Source of the DNA: Micropterus salmoides
Taxonomy: Eukaryota; Chordata; Actinopteri; Centrarchiformes; Centrarchidae
Assembly: GCF_014851395.1 (NCBI RefSeq)
Contig: NW_024040152.1
Span: forward strand, 22,182,644 to 22,246,643
Length of the DNA: 64,000 nucleotides
Direction: 5' to 3'
Shown: piece after piece, positions 1-13,600 of the stretch
Layout: every line of letters starts with the position of its first letter
Numbering within the stretch: the stretch's first letter is position 1
Program-made: the position numbers and the translations under genes
Notes under the pieces: generated by a model
Databases searched by the model: none
Told to the model about the DNA's origin: nothing
The model's input: the letters and a program-made list of their open reading frames with translations, nothing else

Positions 1-2029
1 GGACATTTGAAAGGAGACAAGAGAAAGGGTGAGGAAGAGGCAAGTTGAAGGGATGTTTACACACATACGTTCACCTTTCTGAGAGGGATTTGGGGTCCAT
101 TTTAGAGGTTCGAAGACCTCTTGAAATGTACTGTTCTCAGAAGTTTGAGGAGCGAAAAGTCTAAAGAGTTTGATGACATCAAATTAATTTAGAAGACATA
201 GGTGAGGAGTGAAGACGATATTTTGTGGAGAGCTGTAAACAGAGAGGAAGAGAGAGGATGGAAAGAAGTAAAAACAATGAGGGCGTTAACAACCTAGAAG
301 ATTATGTAATGAGAATATCAACACCATAATATCAATCTTTTACATTTGTGACCTAGAGCACAGTTAAAGTGTGGATCTTGATGACTTCCCATTGTCGTGT
401 TTGAGATCTCAGTAATTATACACTGTCAGAGATAAAGGCTTAAGTGTTATTACACCATGTCATGGCAAAGGATTTGTTGGCTATAAATTTGAAATAAATT
501 ACCAGCTAATACTGGGACTGAGATCTTAATATCAAACGAAAAGAAGAAATGATTAATTATTAAGTTAGTAGAAATAAGAAAATGCTCCATTGATTGTTTA
601 AATCTCATTGTGATGGTGTAATGATGAGAGAGTGGAAATTAAGAGGCCTCACTATTACTATTAATAATTTACATAAGACACATTAGATACATTAGCATCG
701 CTGTGTTCAACCCAAAGTATTAAAAATCAAACATGGAAACTGTAGAAAATAGGACTATATGTTATATGCCTGTGTATTAACTTTACTTTTAGCAGAGAGT
801 TACAAAATGGCTAACTGGTGGTTTCACTTAATCTTAAAACATTCTGGTAACAAAACTATGCAGTTCATAAAGGAGAGGACAGCTACTCTTCTAAAAAATC
901 CATCTGGATCTCTGTGATCATCAGTGTTCATTTGCTGAGTGACTCAGTGACATCCACTATACTAACATGGTTTTCCCACAGGCCTGCTGGTGAAAAGGAA
1001 AACGTGAGAGGAGACGAGAAGCAATTTCCCTTCATGGGTGAGAGGAGGTATATGCACTGTAGAGGGAAAGTTAATTGGACATGCAAAAGGGGAGAGAGAG
1101 CAGCGATAGGTAGGGAGATGTCTGGAGGATCTTTATGGCTTTGTTTTTCACCTTAGTGACCCATGAGGCTGCAGTACAAAATCTTAAGGGCATCAATAAA
1201 CAAGTCACGCTAGCCTCTTCCTGTTATTTTCTTTAACTAACCCATCTTCCATGTGTCTAAAAGTTTAAAATTCTTCTTCTCTTTTATCTTCATCTCTTCT
1301 TGAACAATGACCAGATTCAAAAGGTATAGTGAACCCAGCATCAAAGCTTTCATCCTCAGGTTTGTCTATTTTGAAGAGAGGCTTAATATTTGTTGTGCTC
1401 TGTATTGCTTTCGTAGTGCCTGATGAAATTTTACTCCACCTTATATATAAGCCATATCCTCTCATGGCTTCTTAGGCTCTAGCCTTCTTGAAATAACGAA
1501 CAAACGAAACTTCACCTATTCTCCATTCTGCCTCAGCACATACAGTGTTTTTGTCATGCTAATTCACACACACTGCTGCATAATGGCAGTCCATAGTGAC
1601 ATTTAACCTGCTGTGACCCCATTCAGTCTGGTTAAAAATGAAAAAAACGGCATCAGCATTGTTAAACAAAGTCACCGTTAAATTACCGTTGTCATCCTGA
1701 TATTTGACTTACAGTAAAGCAACAGTGATTCCTGCTAAATTACTTGAGTCAATAACATGCCAGACAGTTGGCTCTATGGCTGTCCAGTAGACGTTGTGAC
1801 ATTTTTCTGGTAATTTGTGTACAGAAAACCCACCATTCATCACAGACTGTAATAACACACTGTGTGCATTTATTGAGTGCACTTTGCTGCCAACAACAGA
1901 GCTGCAGCCATTAATAACTAATCAGTCTCAGTGTGCCAGGTTTCAGGGTAGGCTACGTACTTTTTCATTGGAAATGTTTCTAAACTTCAGTGAGTGCTGA
2001 ACTTATTTGGCTTGTGAACCCCCCCAAAA

Positions 2030-2864
2030 TGAAGTGATACTGATATCTGCTATTCCTGGGAGGGAAAAATAGTTAATTTTTATTGATATTGATACCCTTA
2101 TTGTGACTGCTTAACAATCCGATTCTTTATCGATACTCTACTATTATTTAGTGATGGTTATTTAGTAAGACCAGACCCAACGGGCATGAGGTAGGCATGC
2201 AGGGTATAAGGAAAATATTTAATGTGCAATAACGTTATATATTGAGATGACATAACACTTATATTGAAATGTGCATATTAACTGCCTGGTTGTTTTTAAT
2301 ATTTTAAATACAGCTAAATATTGTTTCTAGAGCAGCAACATTAATGTTTACAACAGTATAGTAACTCAGTAACTTTATCTGACATCACAACTAGTGAGTG
2401 ACGTTTAGAAAGAATAACATCAGTCTGTATCAGTCCCTCCTCTCTCGCTGGCTGCAGGTAACGTTACCAGGTAGAAGGAGGAGCGGCTGGTTTGTCTCAG
2501 CCAGCAGCTGAGTTTTTAAGACTACACACCAGTCTGTGCTCCAGACAGACAGCTTTCTATTTAGCTTGTTTTTAACATTTGGCTAATGCCAAGCTAGCGT
2601 TAGCTGTGCTTGTATAAAACATACAGGATGAGATACTGAGGAGAGAGATGATTAAATTAACCATTTCTACATGTTTAACGTTACCTTACAGACAAGTGTA
2701 TTGATAAAGTATTGTCTCTTTTTACTTGCGAAGGTTTTATTGCACGTACTTACAGTAACGAGCGTCGCTGTCATCAACTAACGTTACAGTAGTTTGGAGC
2801 TAACTGAACCCTCACCTTGTTGCACCGCGACGGCGCAGCCTCCCGCTCTGCTGCCGCTGTGTGT

Positions 2865-2901
<37 letters not shown>

Positions 2902-3130
2902 TGTGTGTGTGTGTGTGTGTGTGAGCCAACAGAGACTGCAGCCTGATGATTTTCTTATCCATTGCGTTTCAAATTAAATCAGATTTGACGCTCGAGACAT
3001 AATGTTACATCACAGGACCCGCAAGTCTCTAAAGCAGTATCGATAGGCTCCAACCTTATTGATTTTCGGGTTTTGAGAAATTTTGGAATATATACATGTC
3101 ACGTCTATGGTCTCGACCCCAACCCTATCC
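2030..3130. repeat. Possible hAT-like non-autonomous element (old)
   Basis: Both ends carry ATCGAT-rich motifs of the kind seen at fish hAT termini: TTATCGATACTC near 2128, and GTATCGATAGGCTCCAACCT near 3035. No clean target-site duplication was found. A TG microsatellite lies inside. Confidence 0.35.
2859..2924. repeat. (TG)n microsatellite
   Basis: Interrupted TG run of about 66 bp. Confidence 0.95.
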
Positions 3131-3134
3131 ACAC

Positions 3135-3325
3135 CAGTGTGTTTGAGGGCGTGCCATACTAGCCACTAGACGAGCATTGGGACGCGTGTTATGGTGTTAC
3201 ATAGTGATGCGGATAAGATATGGAAGTAAAGCTGGTACTACAGTCGAGCTGTTTTCTGTGGGAGATGCAACTCCATGTGTGGTTGACTTTGAGTTTTTCA
3301 CTTTGCAAACCTATTAATCCAGCTG
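3135..3325 (+). repeat. Fragment related to the TTAA element at 43647-44473
   Basis: Shares CGAGCTGTTTTC and TCACTTTGCAAACCTATTA, in the same order, with the element in MBOAT1 intron 6, and also a TGAGGGyGTG motif. The termini are not present. Confidence 0.5.
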
Positions 3326-4358
3326 AAATGACAACTGTCACCGGCAGATTTGATTACCTCCCGATAGCTAGCTAATTAAGCTAACTTAGCGCCATGAATT
3401 GGCTCAAAACACCGTCTCTGACAAGTATTACCCTCAAAAATAATCTTTACCCTGAAACTGAGAATCACTGTGTTTCATCTGGCACCAATTAAAATGTTAT
3501 GATTCAGAAGATATGAAAGTAAGGAGCAAAATCCCTGCATACGGTTCTTCTTTGTGAAACCTAGACATATGGATGAATCAAATTGAAATCAAGGCATGAA
3601 TCAAATTACACAGACACCACAGAAGCCTATTTAACATTAACGTTATTATGCACAGCAGGATGTGTTTGATATTCAAGGTGGGTTGTGAGCCTGTCCGTTA
3701 GATCATGAGGTCATGAGCTTCAGAGCATAAGAGACAGCGATGGATTATTTTATGGGGTTTTTTTTCATGGGACAATATGACCTCTAAAGACAACACACAT
3801 ACTTGCTTTTTGTCACCACAAAATGTTTTCTTTCATTTCTTTACCTCTGTTGTCTCCTCACTCATCTATATTTTCCCTCTTATCTCTCCTAATGTCATTC
3901 TGTCCCTCCCTTTCACCCTTATATGAGATGTACCGCAACACGCTACACATCACACCTCCCCGTTTTCTCCTTGGTTTGTACATGGGCCCCTTAGAGGCTT
4001 CTGTAACTGACCTTGGCCACCATGGCTGCTGATTTCACTGCAGCCCCACAAGACTAAAGTCAGCATTTTAGTAGATACCAAGGTTACTATTTCTTTCCAG
4101 GTGCATATCTACTGCTTTGTGTTAAATGCTCTATAGAGCTGAGTACAGCAGGGTAAGGCAATAATTCTCTGTGTTCATCACTTTCACCACTTTTACATTA
4201 TACATAGTCATTTGATCCAATGTTATTATAAACAGAAGCAATAAAAGTCAGGAAGATGGTCTGTACACACCTACACAGAGGTAGGTAAAATAAGTGAAAA
4301 CACCTGTGCATGTGTTTCTTTACATACCATTGATCTGACAAATGACCAATTGATGTCT

Positions 4359-4590
4359 GGGCCCAGTTGTTCAAAAGTACTCTGATTGGATTTCGCTTAT
4401 TGGATTCGATCAAATCTTGAAAATCAGTTGTTCAAAAGAAAAATGATTTTGAAATCGGATCAGATCACCTAATCCAATCATGGTTTTGATCTGGATCAAA
4501 CCTTCAGTTTGTGTTGTTCAAAACCTTTTAGTAGGATTGGGATCCCTTTGATCCAAAAAATCAGGATCATCCTGATCCCAACAGAAGGGT
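4359..4590. repeat. MITE-like block with repeated GTTGTTCAAAA and GATC/GGAT motifs
   Basis: GTTGTTCAAAA occurs three times (near 4367, 4427 and 4513) among many GGAT/GATCC words. The GGGCCCAGTTGTTCAAAAGT opening resembles fish PIF/Harbinger-type MITEs I recall. Class uncertain. Confidence 0.4.
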
Positions 4591-6480
4591 GAATTTTTGT
4601 CATGTCATAAAACTTTCCTTTTAATTTTCCTAATAATACAACATTTTTATCATGTAGTAGCCTATATACACATTTATTTATAGTTTGCACTTGATTTGTT
4701 TAAACTTTACGGTGATGAAGTAGACTTTACCTATTAAGCCATTCAGTACAGTAAAGAAATAAATAATCTATCAAACAGCTGTCAATATCAAACCAAAACT
4801 GTCACTTATCACCGTGCATTAATTACAAAGGCACAATCATCAGAGATGAACCATTCAAGTATTTTCTAAGCATTAGTGTTGCTTATTGCAGGTCCGTTCA
4901 GTGCCTCATTCTGAGATTGCCTCCTAAAAGCTAAAACCTGTTCTCTGAACTCTGAATGATCTTAATGTGAACTGTTGGACTATTGGATGACACATGCTCA
5001 AAATATCCACAATGTATCTGTGAATAATGTATATTTGTTTTTTTTTAGATTTGTTGTGGGTCAGATGGGGGGTCTGACTGTTATGCATGCAGTTAACTTC
5101 ACTTTAGTTACCAGGATTGAGAACCATTACTGTGAACTAGAGGGCTACAGGATTTGGATCGCCCTGGCTACAAATATGTGTTGAGCTGTTACTGTAATAT
5201 AGGTGCAAGCAGTTGATATATATCATTATCATGGGATGAGTGTTCGATAAAGTTTTATACATATATATTTGGTGTTAATATTGGTCTTAACAATGTAAAA
5301 TGCATGGTCTCTAAGGAACCTCTCTGTGAAGTGTTACTAATGTGCAGGGGAAGTCATTGTAAACCATCTATAGTATGAGTTATTTTAGGTAGCCCGCTGC
5401 TCAATTAAAAATATTTTCCATTGTCCTCTCTGCTTTGTCATTTCTACAAATTGGCTGTAAGACAGAAGCAAGCCTACTTTCTTCTTTCCTTTCTGTCTCC
5501 TGAGGTTTGCCATTTGTCAGGGGGACATTTTCAAGGATTTGTGGTGTTTTTTTTGCTTGTTTCTGTGTTTGGTTTCAGTTCCTCCACAGCTGCCTTAATT
5601 GGCACTGGGGGAATCGACTGGCATATTTAATACTCTACCTGCCATGTAGAGTTCAATGAACTCTTAGGGAAAAAGTACTTTAACTACACAGTTAGTCTTC
5701 AGTTTGTGTGGTGTCATGCACCAGTGCTTTGTGTTTTCTTCTCACGGGTATATACTGACTGCTTAACTGCTATTTTCCATCAGCAGACAAAGAGTATTTT
5801 TAAGTTGTGATATGATCTTTAGAAGTCCTCCAGTAGACATGTAAAGGGGAGGAGATGGAATTGGAAAACTACATTAGACTACTATTAGTTCTAACAAAAT
5901 ATAATTCAGAAACGTTTCTTTGAGTGTTGCTTTTCATTATGTTGTACTTCATGAAATATTTCGTGCTTTCTAAATCTCATCACCCGTTCTAGGACAAATT
6001 CATTTCTGCTAGAAAAGGATTTTACCCCCCTCAAATATTTTCCCATGTGATGTTTACTAATGGCTGTCCTGCCCATTGTGGCCCACATTCTGTGTGTGTA
6101 ATTTCTCCTTTTCATTCTCATAAATCACTGGAGAATAGTAAGGTGCTGTGCGCTTGATGAATGGCTCTAGGTTTCTGTTGTTCCCTTTTTGCTGAACTCT
6201 ATTGATCTCGCGCGCGCACACACACACACACACACCCTGACCTTAGGTTACGCATTTGCAGATAACAGATAATATGCTATAGATACAAATAAACATGCTT
6301 TTACCCTCACAGACCATGACTTCATACAGAGGTCTGTGTTGTATCAAACCACACTCAAATAATGGGAATCTCTTCTCTGCGTGATGAGGTGTGCAACTCA
6401 AAAATCCATAAAAGCCTGAGGGAAAACAAGGATGTTTCATAGTTACATTTGCTAGAGAAAGCCCAAGACACCAACAGGCA

Positions 6481-6481
<1 letters not shown>

Positions 6482-6521
<40 letters not shown>
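6482..6521. repeat. (CA)n microsatellite
   Basis: Uninterrupted CA run of about 40 bp. A shorter CG/CA run lies at 6209-6235. Confidence 0.95.
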
Positions 6522-6524
<3 letters not shown>

Positions 6525-6944
6525 GCATTGCTCTGCTGGTCAGTCCTGTGATGAAAAATGCCCGTGCAATTGTTCTGGTTACCCCTATAACACCAACACC
6601 TGCAATTGCAAAAAATGTTATTGCCTCTGTTTATTTTTTAATGAAGAGGTTAAATGGACCGACGGACATTTATTCATCTTCAATGAGTTTTGCTGAGAGG
6701 GAGAACTTGGCTTTCGGATCCCTTAACAGACTTCTCTCCAATTTCCAAACCTCTGTTCACACTTCAATTTCATTCTGTACCAGCACCAAGAGAAGTGTGG
6801 ATTAAGCCATTTGTCACAGCAAAACAAAGTTTGACCAGCTGGAGTGTAGCAGATAAAGTATCAGATAAAGCACATTAGTTGTAAAATGCAGAAGGAATCT
6901 AAAGGAATGGCAATGTCAGTTGGTCAGACAGTCTGCTGCCTTGG

Positions 6945-7330
6945 TACATACTGATATATCTCAAGTATTGGATGGGCTGCTATAACATTTGGTACAGACA
7001 TTCCAGCTCAGGATAAATTGTATACACTTTAGTGATCCCCTGACTTTTCATTTAGCTCCATAATTGGGTCACATTTTTTAATTGTCCATTATTTTGGTTT
7101 AGGACCATGTACCTGCATGACATTCCCATCAGTGTTTAGTTATGCTATGTAGCAAATGTTAGCATGCTAACATGCTAAACTAAGATGGTGAACATGGTAA
7201 ATATGAACCTGCTTAACATCAGCATGCAAACTGTCATTGTGAGCATGTTACCATGTTTATGCTAGCATTTAGCTCAAAGCACTGCTGTGCTTAAGTAGCC
7301 TAAAGCCTCACAGAGCTGCTAGCATAGCCC
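6945..7330. repeat. Dispersed teleost repeat with GCTAGCAT/AACATGCTAA words
   Basis: The first half (TATATCTCAA...TTTGGTACAGACAT) matches the block at 34612-34735. The second half is a run of GTTAGCATGCTAACATGCTA-type words followed by AGCTCAAAGCAC. This pattern is frequent in fish genomes; its class is unknown to me. Confidence 0.5.
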
Positions 7331-10300
7331 CTTGTCACTTTGTGTCCACTTGTGTCAAAATGCTGCCTAGATACAGCCTGATTTGCATGTTTTTCATCCA
7401 CTTGTTAAAGGGTATTTTGTAGCCTGTGTGTAGAAAAGTGTTGTTGCTGACTTGGCAATGAACAGTTGAAGATCTGTGTCCAAACTTGTGACATATCGTG
7501 TTTTCTGTTTATCTGTAAACACAGTCTTTATCAGATGCCAGATGCATGCTGTATGCTATTCTGCAATAGGAGGATACAAAGAGTAGACAAGAATGACACA
7601 TGGCTACTTTGGTATTTAATCATGCTGTTGGTTAGCTACTTATCACAGTAGCTATAACCACTGCCCATTAATTTTTTTCTGCACTCCTGCCTGTTGGAAT
7701 TTAATTCTCTCGAGACAGCTACTGTGGGGGATTTAAGACACCATGCAATCAATACTTTATATCAGAGGAGTTCTGTGGGCAATAGGCAGTCATGTCAGCT
7801 ATCACAGTTCTAATAAATGGCTGGATGAAGCCCAGTGGATTGGGAGAGAGAAATCTTCAAGGGATTCTGTTTCTCGTTAATGGGTTTTTTCATGTGACTA
7901 GTGATGAGATGGTGATTCAGCTGCATTTTCATTTGGTCTCATTCTTTTTAAGTGATGGGGAAAATATAGCAGGAACTTGCTTCTGCTTTGGGGCACACAT
8001 GGTGTATTATTATCGCTGTCATATCAAAATTGGACAGATTAGAACAATTTATTAGATTGACCACAGGCCTTTACTAAAAAGCATTTTATTTTATTTTTAA
8101 CCACTAGTTTCTGCGGTTTATGTTGCTAACCCTTAAATCTTACTAGTTCTTTTTTTTTTTTTTATCTTGTAGAAAAATCACAATTTAAACAAATGTGGAT
8201 GATAAAAATGTAGAACGTTTTATAATGGCACAAAATTAGAAGATGCACTCTGGAAGGAATTATCTGCTCTAGTCTTATAAGTTATCTCAAGCTTGGACTA
8301 ATGTTGAAATGTACAGCTAAATGTTGCGCATATTCACGGATGACTAGTGATTTGTATGGTATCTCAGACTAATAAATTTTGTCACACCATGTACTATGGA
8401 GGGCTAAGAATATGCACGTTTTCTGTCCAATCAAGAACTACATTAGGTGATTCCAATGATTAGTTACCCTTGTGATGATTATAAAAAACCCAACAACACC
8501 TTTATTGATAAGTATGGAGACGAGTCCTCTGACAAGGCTGACAAGGTTGGAAAGCAAACCAATTGTTTGGATTACATAAAAAGCACCACAGAAGGTACAA
8601 ATAGTTTGACACCACTGCAGTCACCTCAGTAAATGACTAATTTGATTGACCTTTATGTGAGATTCATCCATCTGACAATGGCTTGGGGTGGGGGGTGGGT
8701 TGGGGGTACTGTAATTGTACTTGTAAAGTCACGTCCAGGTTACATCATAAACAAAAAAACATTGGTGAATCCATTCAGGTTCACTGTTATTGATCACAAA
8801 CGTCTTTATTGCCCATCCCTAATATATTACACTCCCCCAATGCTGTCGCACGCTATAACCAACACTTAGTGACTGACCATCCATCACTGTGGTTGATGAG
8901 GCTCATATCAACCGCATCTAACGAAGCTAATATTCACTGCAGAATATGCATGAAGAAAAGAGGCAAAATGAGCAAAATGATTTCTTTCTGGAAATTTCAA
9001 GTCAAAAATGTTTTTCATATGCAGTGGGTAACCACCTCAGTTTAAGTTTTAAGGAAAACATTATATCTTTTGGCAAAGTTATGTTTATGAACATACCAAA
9101 ACAAACCAAATCTTTGTTGACACTAAGTATGGTATCACTGGTTAATAACATCCATATGATTCTAGAGCCTTACAGATAATAGGGTCATATGACTGCAGAG
9201 ACTAGTTCAGCATCAGCTGTTTCGAGGCCAGTTTTAGTGAGAGAAGTTATGTGGTTGATGCAGCAGTGCACTGACAGCATTGGCTCACGGATGAGCACAG
9301 GAGGATCATTGAAAGCCTTTAATTAAATCCTAAAACAGCCCCTGAATGAGCGATAAATGGAAAGAAATGTGTCCCGGTGGGATCTTCATCTCTACTAGTT
9401 TGTTCCCATCTTATAGTGTGATTGCTTTTGATTTTTTCTGAGAGGATTTTCTGAAACCTGTGAAATGAGGTGAACAATTGTCTGTTCTTGTGTCGGCAAC
9501 ATGAGATGTGGCTTGAACTGTAGCACAAAACCTGTAAGGTGACACGTAGCACTGAAAGGTAAGGAAGATTGAGAAGGAGATGGATATGGTTTGTGATGTT
9601 ACAGCCTAAATTTTAATCATTTAAATTGGGTCATTTTGCCAGCTTACAAAGTAAATGTATCTATAAAGTGATAGAATTGTCAACATGTATTGAAGATGGT
9701 AAAAACCCACAGACATGTCATTTTAAATAGCCCAGAAAGCAAATTTGGATTTGGGCATTTGCTCTCATCCTTACTTGTCGCACAGTCAGTGGGAATTGCA
9801 CATCAGGGATTGCAAGTGTGTGTGTCTGGGTGTTAGTAGAAGTGGAGGCACGCTCTGTATACAACACCTGTAAGTGATAATGAACAGACTTCATTATGTG
9901 GACTAATAATTACACTGACCTCCAATGAAACAAATCTTATTTCACAGAGCCGTGATACCAACATAATCTTACCTCTTGCTTCAGAGACCGGTCACTGTTG
10001 TGTTAGTCTGACACTTAATCGCAGATAGATGTTACAGCTCGTTAACTTCCCAGTTTCCCTTTGTCCCAATGTAGAAAAATTGTGATTTGATCTCAGTAAA
10101 GTAATTTTATTTTCAGCAATGTGATTTTGGATGATATCACATTAAAGCTGTCGATATAAAGACAGCAAACAAATGTCTCTAAACACCTTCCACCTCGTCC
10201 TCCCTTTCAGTGTCTTTTTGTCACTGCTCACACAAACACAGACACTCCAACTATAATCAATGTGCTAGCAGGCCTCCTCTGGGCCCTGATTGGCAGCAGT

Positions 10301-10598
10301 ATTATCATTTTCTGGCGTCTGTTTTGCCCTCATCTGTGTCTCGCTTAGGGGAGGTGGCATCGAGGGAGACGCTCTTTGCACCTCTTCCTCTGACTCCCTT
10401 TTATCCCCTTGACACATTGCTAAAACCTTCTCCTTCTTTAACCCTTTCCTACTCCTCTCTGTATCCATAAGGTCGTGACTGATAGGCTTTGCCATTTAGG
10501 AACTGTCTGACATGTATGCTGACTTTTCCCCTCCATAGAAATACAGGCCATAGGAAATACAGATGCTTTATAATCCATATCTTCTTCTTCTTTTTCAG

Positions 10599-10643
10599 GG
10601 CAGCTGAAAATCGCACCACCTACTGCAGCACAGCTAAGATACG
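10599..10643 (+). CDS. tmem65: TMEM65 first visible coding exon
   Basis: Preceded by a pyrimidine-rich tract ending in CAG and followed by GTAAGA. The exon starts with the last two bases of a codon, encodes QLKIAPPTAAQLRY, and ends on the first base of a Val codon. This is the stretch just before the first membrane segment. Confidence 0.88.
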
Positions 10644-13600
10644 GTAAGAAGTCTAATTTAGTGTAGTCATGGTGCTTGTTTACATTTTATGTGTTTCTAT
10701 GTGTTTCTGCTCATGGAGACAGATGCTTGCAATGAGTACACTGATTTGATTTGACTTTTAATATTGTAGCACGACAGCCTGGATTGACATCCCTCGTTTA
10801 ACTTTCAATCAACCAGGACAAGTTATGCAGATCAGTATTAATTAACATTAATGAGAAGAATATTGTGGTTCATCGTTGCCACTTTGTTTCTATGGTCTCC
10901 CCAGAGGAAAGGGCACACATTGTGAATGGACCTGCTTAATGGGATTATACGTTTTCCATGAACAGATATTGCATTAGCTATTGCTCCTGAGCCAAGGATA
11001 GAATCAGTAAGAAAACAGTCTAATCTGAATCTAAGGTACCAGACAAAGTGTATTCATTAAACAGAGGAAGGGCAAGTGAGAAGAGACTAACACGAGGTAT
11101 GTAAAATGTAGAAAAGAAAAACAGCAACACAAATTAGTTTCAAACAAGAGTTAGTTTAAAAATGACAGGCCCAAACTTAGATATTTACTTCGGATCATGT
11201 TGCCCAACATTGTAGGTCACTAGCAATTCAAAGCTCTTTGTATTTGATGCCAGGTGGTAATAGGTTCCAATCAAATGTAGAGTAATGTTTTGCAGATAAT
11301 CTCTCAATAAAAATCGGTCGCCATACACTCAGACATATGTAATCCACCTGCTCAGGTACTCAGTTACTGACCTGACCTCAGAGAGGATGGAAGGCGTGCT
11401 GGTAAAGCCAACATACTTCATATCAACTTTGTCTTTATTTATTTCTCAGTATTCATTTAACGGTTAGTTCAGTTCAGTTCAGTTCAGTTATCATTTAAAG
11501 CTCAGTGTTTCTCTTGTCGTTGTGCTGAAATGTTTTTCCTGCTTTGGTGCTATAGCAAATCTAACACAGCTGAGTGAAACTTTTTTTTAAAAAGAACCAT
11601 TATGTCAGCTGGCTGTCACTGGAGCAACAGTGTCGAACACGGCACTCGTGATTTTCCTCAAGACAGAAAAGTCTTTGTGTTGTGTCTGTTGTTGCTTTGC
11701 ATTTCTCCTACTGTGAGTTACATGTGTTGATGACTTCCATGGAAAAAATTTCATTCCTTTTCATTACTGTAAAAATACTCTCCTAAAAACCATGAAATGA
11801 TCACTGAGTGGTGAAAGATTTTTAGCAGACTAAACTGAGTGAGTGTGAATGTAATTTGGAGCAGAAGTTTGCCAAACAAACCTTGGTCTCATTTATTCCA
11901 CTGAATCAAAAAATTATCATAAATGTCTTTTTCAATATGACCATTTCACAAACTATTACGTGAAATTATACCCATTTTAATTTTGAGACTTCTGAGTCCG
12001 AGCAGTGGTTCTGAAACAGCTTTTAGACCTCACTCTCTTCGCAAATAAAGCTAGGCTAGGCAATTCATTTCAAGTATTTTTTGTTAAATTTGTTCAACAG
12101 AGATATATGCTCCTTCAACTATCTCTGATTCAGCGTTGCAAAGTATCACTTCAGTCTTTAGAAAAGAAAATCCTGCATTCTGCTCTATAAATCTCAGTTG
12201 ATAAATAATACTTAAGTTTCAGTTCCTCTTGACCTTCAAGTGTTTTAAACAATTCATAAAACATATGACTTCAATAGATAATGCTCTGCCCATTCTGTGT
12301 GCACAGGTGTGGGACAGTTATTATCTTGTTAGAGTGTCTCTCAATAATTGACAGTGACATGTGTACAATCTGTCACATTTTATTCCACATTCAAGAAAAA
12401 GGAAAAAATGTACATGCATATTTAAGTTGCACATCTGATTAATGAAAACAGCCTTGCAGCTTGCAAGTCATTGCAAGTTGTGTAATCATAAATACTACTT
12501 GTATCCTGACTGCACCTTAAGTAGAAGAATCCCAAAACTCCTTAAAGTATGATATGCCATGGTATTTCATCGTCCAATCATTTGGGGGAAATTTGCTGAT
12601 TAAATACCCACTATACTTCTCTTCTAATAAGTATTTCATCAATGTTTGCCTTTTCTATGCCCTGAAACCTAAATGATGAGATGTCATGTTTCTCCTTATG
12701 GAGCTGTTATGTTCACTATTCTCTGCTTAATGAATGCTATATTACCAAGATGAGATAGCCCACACGGACATTTGATCATGTAAATTACATGAGAAGTGGA
12801 GCATGTTATGACGTCATTGATCTTCCCTGTGTATGGGTGAGTAAATTAGTTACCTTCAGCTGTATTGTTACATTGGGCACATCCTCTGCATTTGTAGTAC
12901 CCATATCGAAGAGGTTTCAACAAAGACTGTGGACTTTTCTTCACTTCACTTGTTATATTTGTTGAAATTCCGGCAACAAGGAATATATCAAAAGCTCTGA
13001 CACGAAAATGAAAATAATCAGGTATATGTGGCTGTTGCAGGATTGTAATAAGCATGGCATCCAAGATATTAAACACCAGAGCATAGAGAGCAGATCCATG
13101 ACCTCTGTACAGAATAGGACCAAATAGTCACAGTATATAGTTTGGCCTGATGATTGCATTAAGAGAAAAGATAATCATGTTTACACACCTAGCACTCCCA
13201 ATAGTGAATGACTCTGATCACCCTCTGAATCATCACTTCACATCACTGCCATCTGGGCAGAGATACAGTACCTTTTAAATGGAGGAGAGCTCTCTGCAGC
13301 AGGAAGTTTTGTCCCCTCAGCATTGAACCTCACTGACTGTGTAGGAATGTACTGTATTTATGGGAACTCTATGTATTGTCTTTATCTGTGTGTTACTATG
13401 TTTAACTGGCTTTGAAAACAGATCTCTCTCTCAGATAGTAAAGTCTAAAGACTAAAATCAGTAGTGATAAATTAGAAAGAGTAAAAGGGAGACCTAGTTT
13501 TGCTTTCTAAGCGTTACCCTAAGGTTGCCTTTTTTTGTTAAAATTACCCTACCAACCATGAAAAATTTCCCCATACAGCTTTACTTTGCATCACTTTATT

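Larger units (their letters stand above)
1..10598 (+). other. Non-coding left flank, probably TMEM65 intron 1
   Basis: No coding exon was recognised on either strand. The stretch holds CA/TG microsatellites (2859-2924, 6209-6235, 6482-6521), hAT-like and TTAA-element fragments (2030-3330), a MITE-like block (4359-4590) and a dispersed repeat (6945-7330). The remainder is AT-rich sequence without visible features. Confidence 0.6.

Noticed and set aside
914..1156. 80-residue plus-strand frame considered as an N-terminal TMEM65 exon
   Set aside because: It has no resemblance to the TMEM65 N-terminus and no supporting splice sites.
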